Assembly (NCBI RefSeq): GCF_000162575.1
Contig: NZ_CM000776.2
Location: 934,950 to 998,949 of the forward strand
Length of the DNA: 64,000 bases
Direction: 5' to 3'
Source: Helicobacter canadensis MIT 98-5491
GTDB taxonomy: Bacteria > Campylobacterota > Campylobacteria > Campylobacterales > Helicobacteraceae
This document shows positions 63,468-64,000 of the stretch, in pieces (position 1 is the stretch's first letter; each line of letters opens with the position of its first letter). Below the pieces are notes generated by a model. It ran no database searches and was not told the DNA's origin. It saw only the letters and a program-made list of their open reading frames with translations. A program made the position numbers and the translations under genes.

Positions 63468-64000
63468 TTATTTTTGTTTTAGAAAATCTTGCGTTGCTTT
63501 ATTAACTGCAGAATAGATAGCGTTATTTAAGGTTAATTGAATATGAATAGAATCTAAATTTGAATTTTCTCCAATTCCTAAAAATTTATCCGCAGTGTTT
63601 TTAAAGGATGCTTTGCTTTTATAAAATTTTGTTTCTTTATCATTACTAAAAGCAAGTAAAATTTCAATAATTGCAGTGTCTTGCGAAGTGGATTGCCAAA
63701 ATCCTCCTTGTTTTGCTTGTTGATTGATGCTTCCATAAACAGATTCTAAAATGTAATATTTTGAAGTATTTTTATTGGCTTTAGTGAAGCATCCGCTGGT
63801 TTGTAAGGCATTTTCTATTGCAGATAAGACTTGTTCTTTTGGAATTTTTAAATCATTAAATTGTCCGACTTTAAGGTTTCCTAATTGATAAGAGACAATG
63901 GGGGTTTGACAAGCTTTTTGAAGAGTGATTAGCTGGATTGTGTTTTGTTTTTGAGCACAAGCAGCAAGAAAAATTCCAATAAATGTGGCTATAAAACAAT
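63468..64000 (-). CDS. hypothetical lipoprotein, N-terminal end outside the window
   Basis: An open frame of 176 codons with stop at 63468-63470 that runs off the right edge of the window. Near its visible start is a hydrophobic stretch ending L-A-A-C-A, a lipobox, so only a few residues of the signal peptide are missing. The mature part is about 155 residues with mixed alpha/beta character and two further cysteines. I recognise no family. It may be an outer-membrane or periplasmic lipoprotein specific to this group. Confidence 0.7.
   Translation of the reverse strand, partial: CFIATFIGIFLAACAQKQNTIQLITLQKACQTPIVSYQLGNLKVGQFNDLKIPKEQVLSAIENALQTSGCFTKANKNTSKYYILESVYGSINQQAKQGGFWQSTSQDTAIIEILLAFSNDKETKFYKSKASFKNTADKFLGIGENSNLDSIHIQLTLNNAIYSAVNKATQDFLKQK

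Overview
The window is AT-rich DNA from a campylobacterotal (epsilonproteobacterial) species, almost certainly an enterohepatic Helicobacter of the H. pullorum / H. canadensis kind. The evidence is gene content and order. The block addA-nhaA-yajC-secD-secF-(HP1548-like)-leuS-lptE-(HP1546/Cj1089-like)-folC-M23 peptidase-bactofilin-mfd follows the order known from H. pylori and C. jejuni. hisC-fliF-fliG-fliH-dxs follows C. jejuni, and cbpA-hspR and adk-ppa follow H. pylori. A PglB N-oligosaccharyltransferase and a DctPQM TRAP transporter fit enterohepatic Helicobacter rather than H. pylori. I see no tRNA, rRNA, CRISPR array or complete insertion sequence.

Layout. 1-5.6 kb: adk tail, ppa, TRAP operon dctPQM, ccdA, pseH and a formyltransferase, with a G11 tract at the end of pseH. 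5.7-9 kb: pyrG and recJ. 8.9-20.7 kb (minus strand): a tightly packed row that reads, in transcription order, OB/receiver-like protein, hisC, fliF, fliG, fliH, dxs, mlaA, mlaC and an MmpL-type RND exporter. 20.8-26.3 kb (minus): a tripartite RND efflux operon. 26.3-30.7 kb (plus): pglB, moaC, a methyl-accepting chemotaxis protein and a secreted GlcG/HbpS-like protein. 30.75-42.2 kb: a defence island. 42.3-43.6 kb (minus): hspR and cbpA. 43.7-63.4 kb (plus): the conserved housekeeping block, then ymdB and a ubiD-family gene. 63.5-64 kb (minus): a lipoprotein gene cut by the window end.

The island is the part most worth study. It has two units. The first is a probable type IIS system: a single polypeptide carrying a complete m5C methyltransferase followed by a complete beta-class amino-methyltransferase, an HNH endonuclease, and a 200-residue partner of unknown role. 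The second is an operon of a type IIG restriction-modification enzyme, a KAP-family membrane P-loop ATPase, a membrane-anchored pentapeptide-repeat-like protein and a 54-residue ORF. The two units are stitched together by repeats. A 57-bp perfect direct repeat brackets the type IIS unit, and one copy sits in a 41-codon remnant of a second pentapeptide-protein gene. The last codons of the type IIG gene occur three times (95 bp identical between two copies). Two of these copies deliver a Shine-Dalgarno sequence and a TAATG junction straight into the next accessory gene. The tail therefore looks like a docking point for accessory defence genes and gives exact predictions for deletion variants.

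Other signals include possible phase variation with translational coupling at pseH/formyltransferase, a MlaA-MlaC-RND lipid-transport triad behind flagellar genes, a degenerate GGDEF protein, and paired boxes around a near-consensus cbpA promoter that could be HspR sites.
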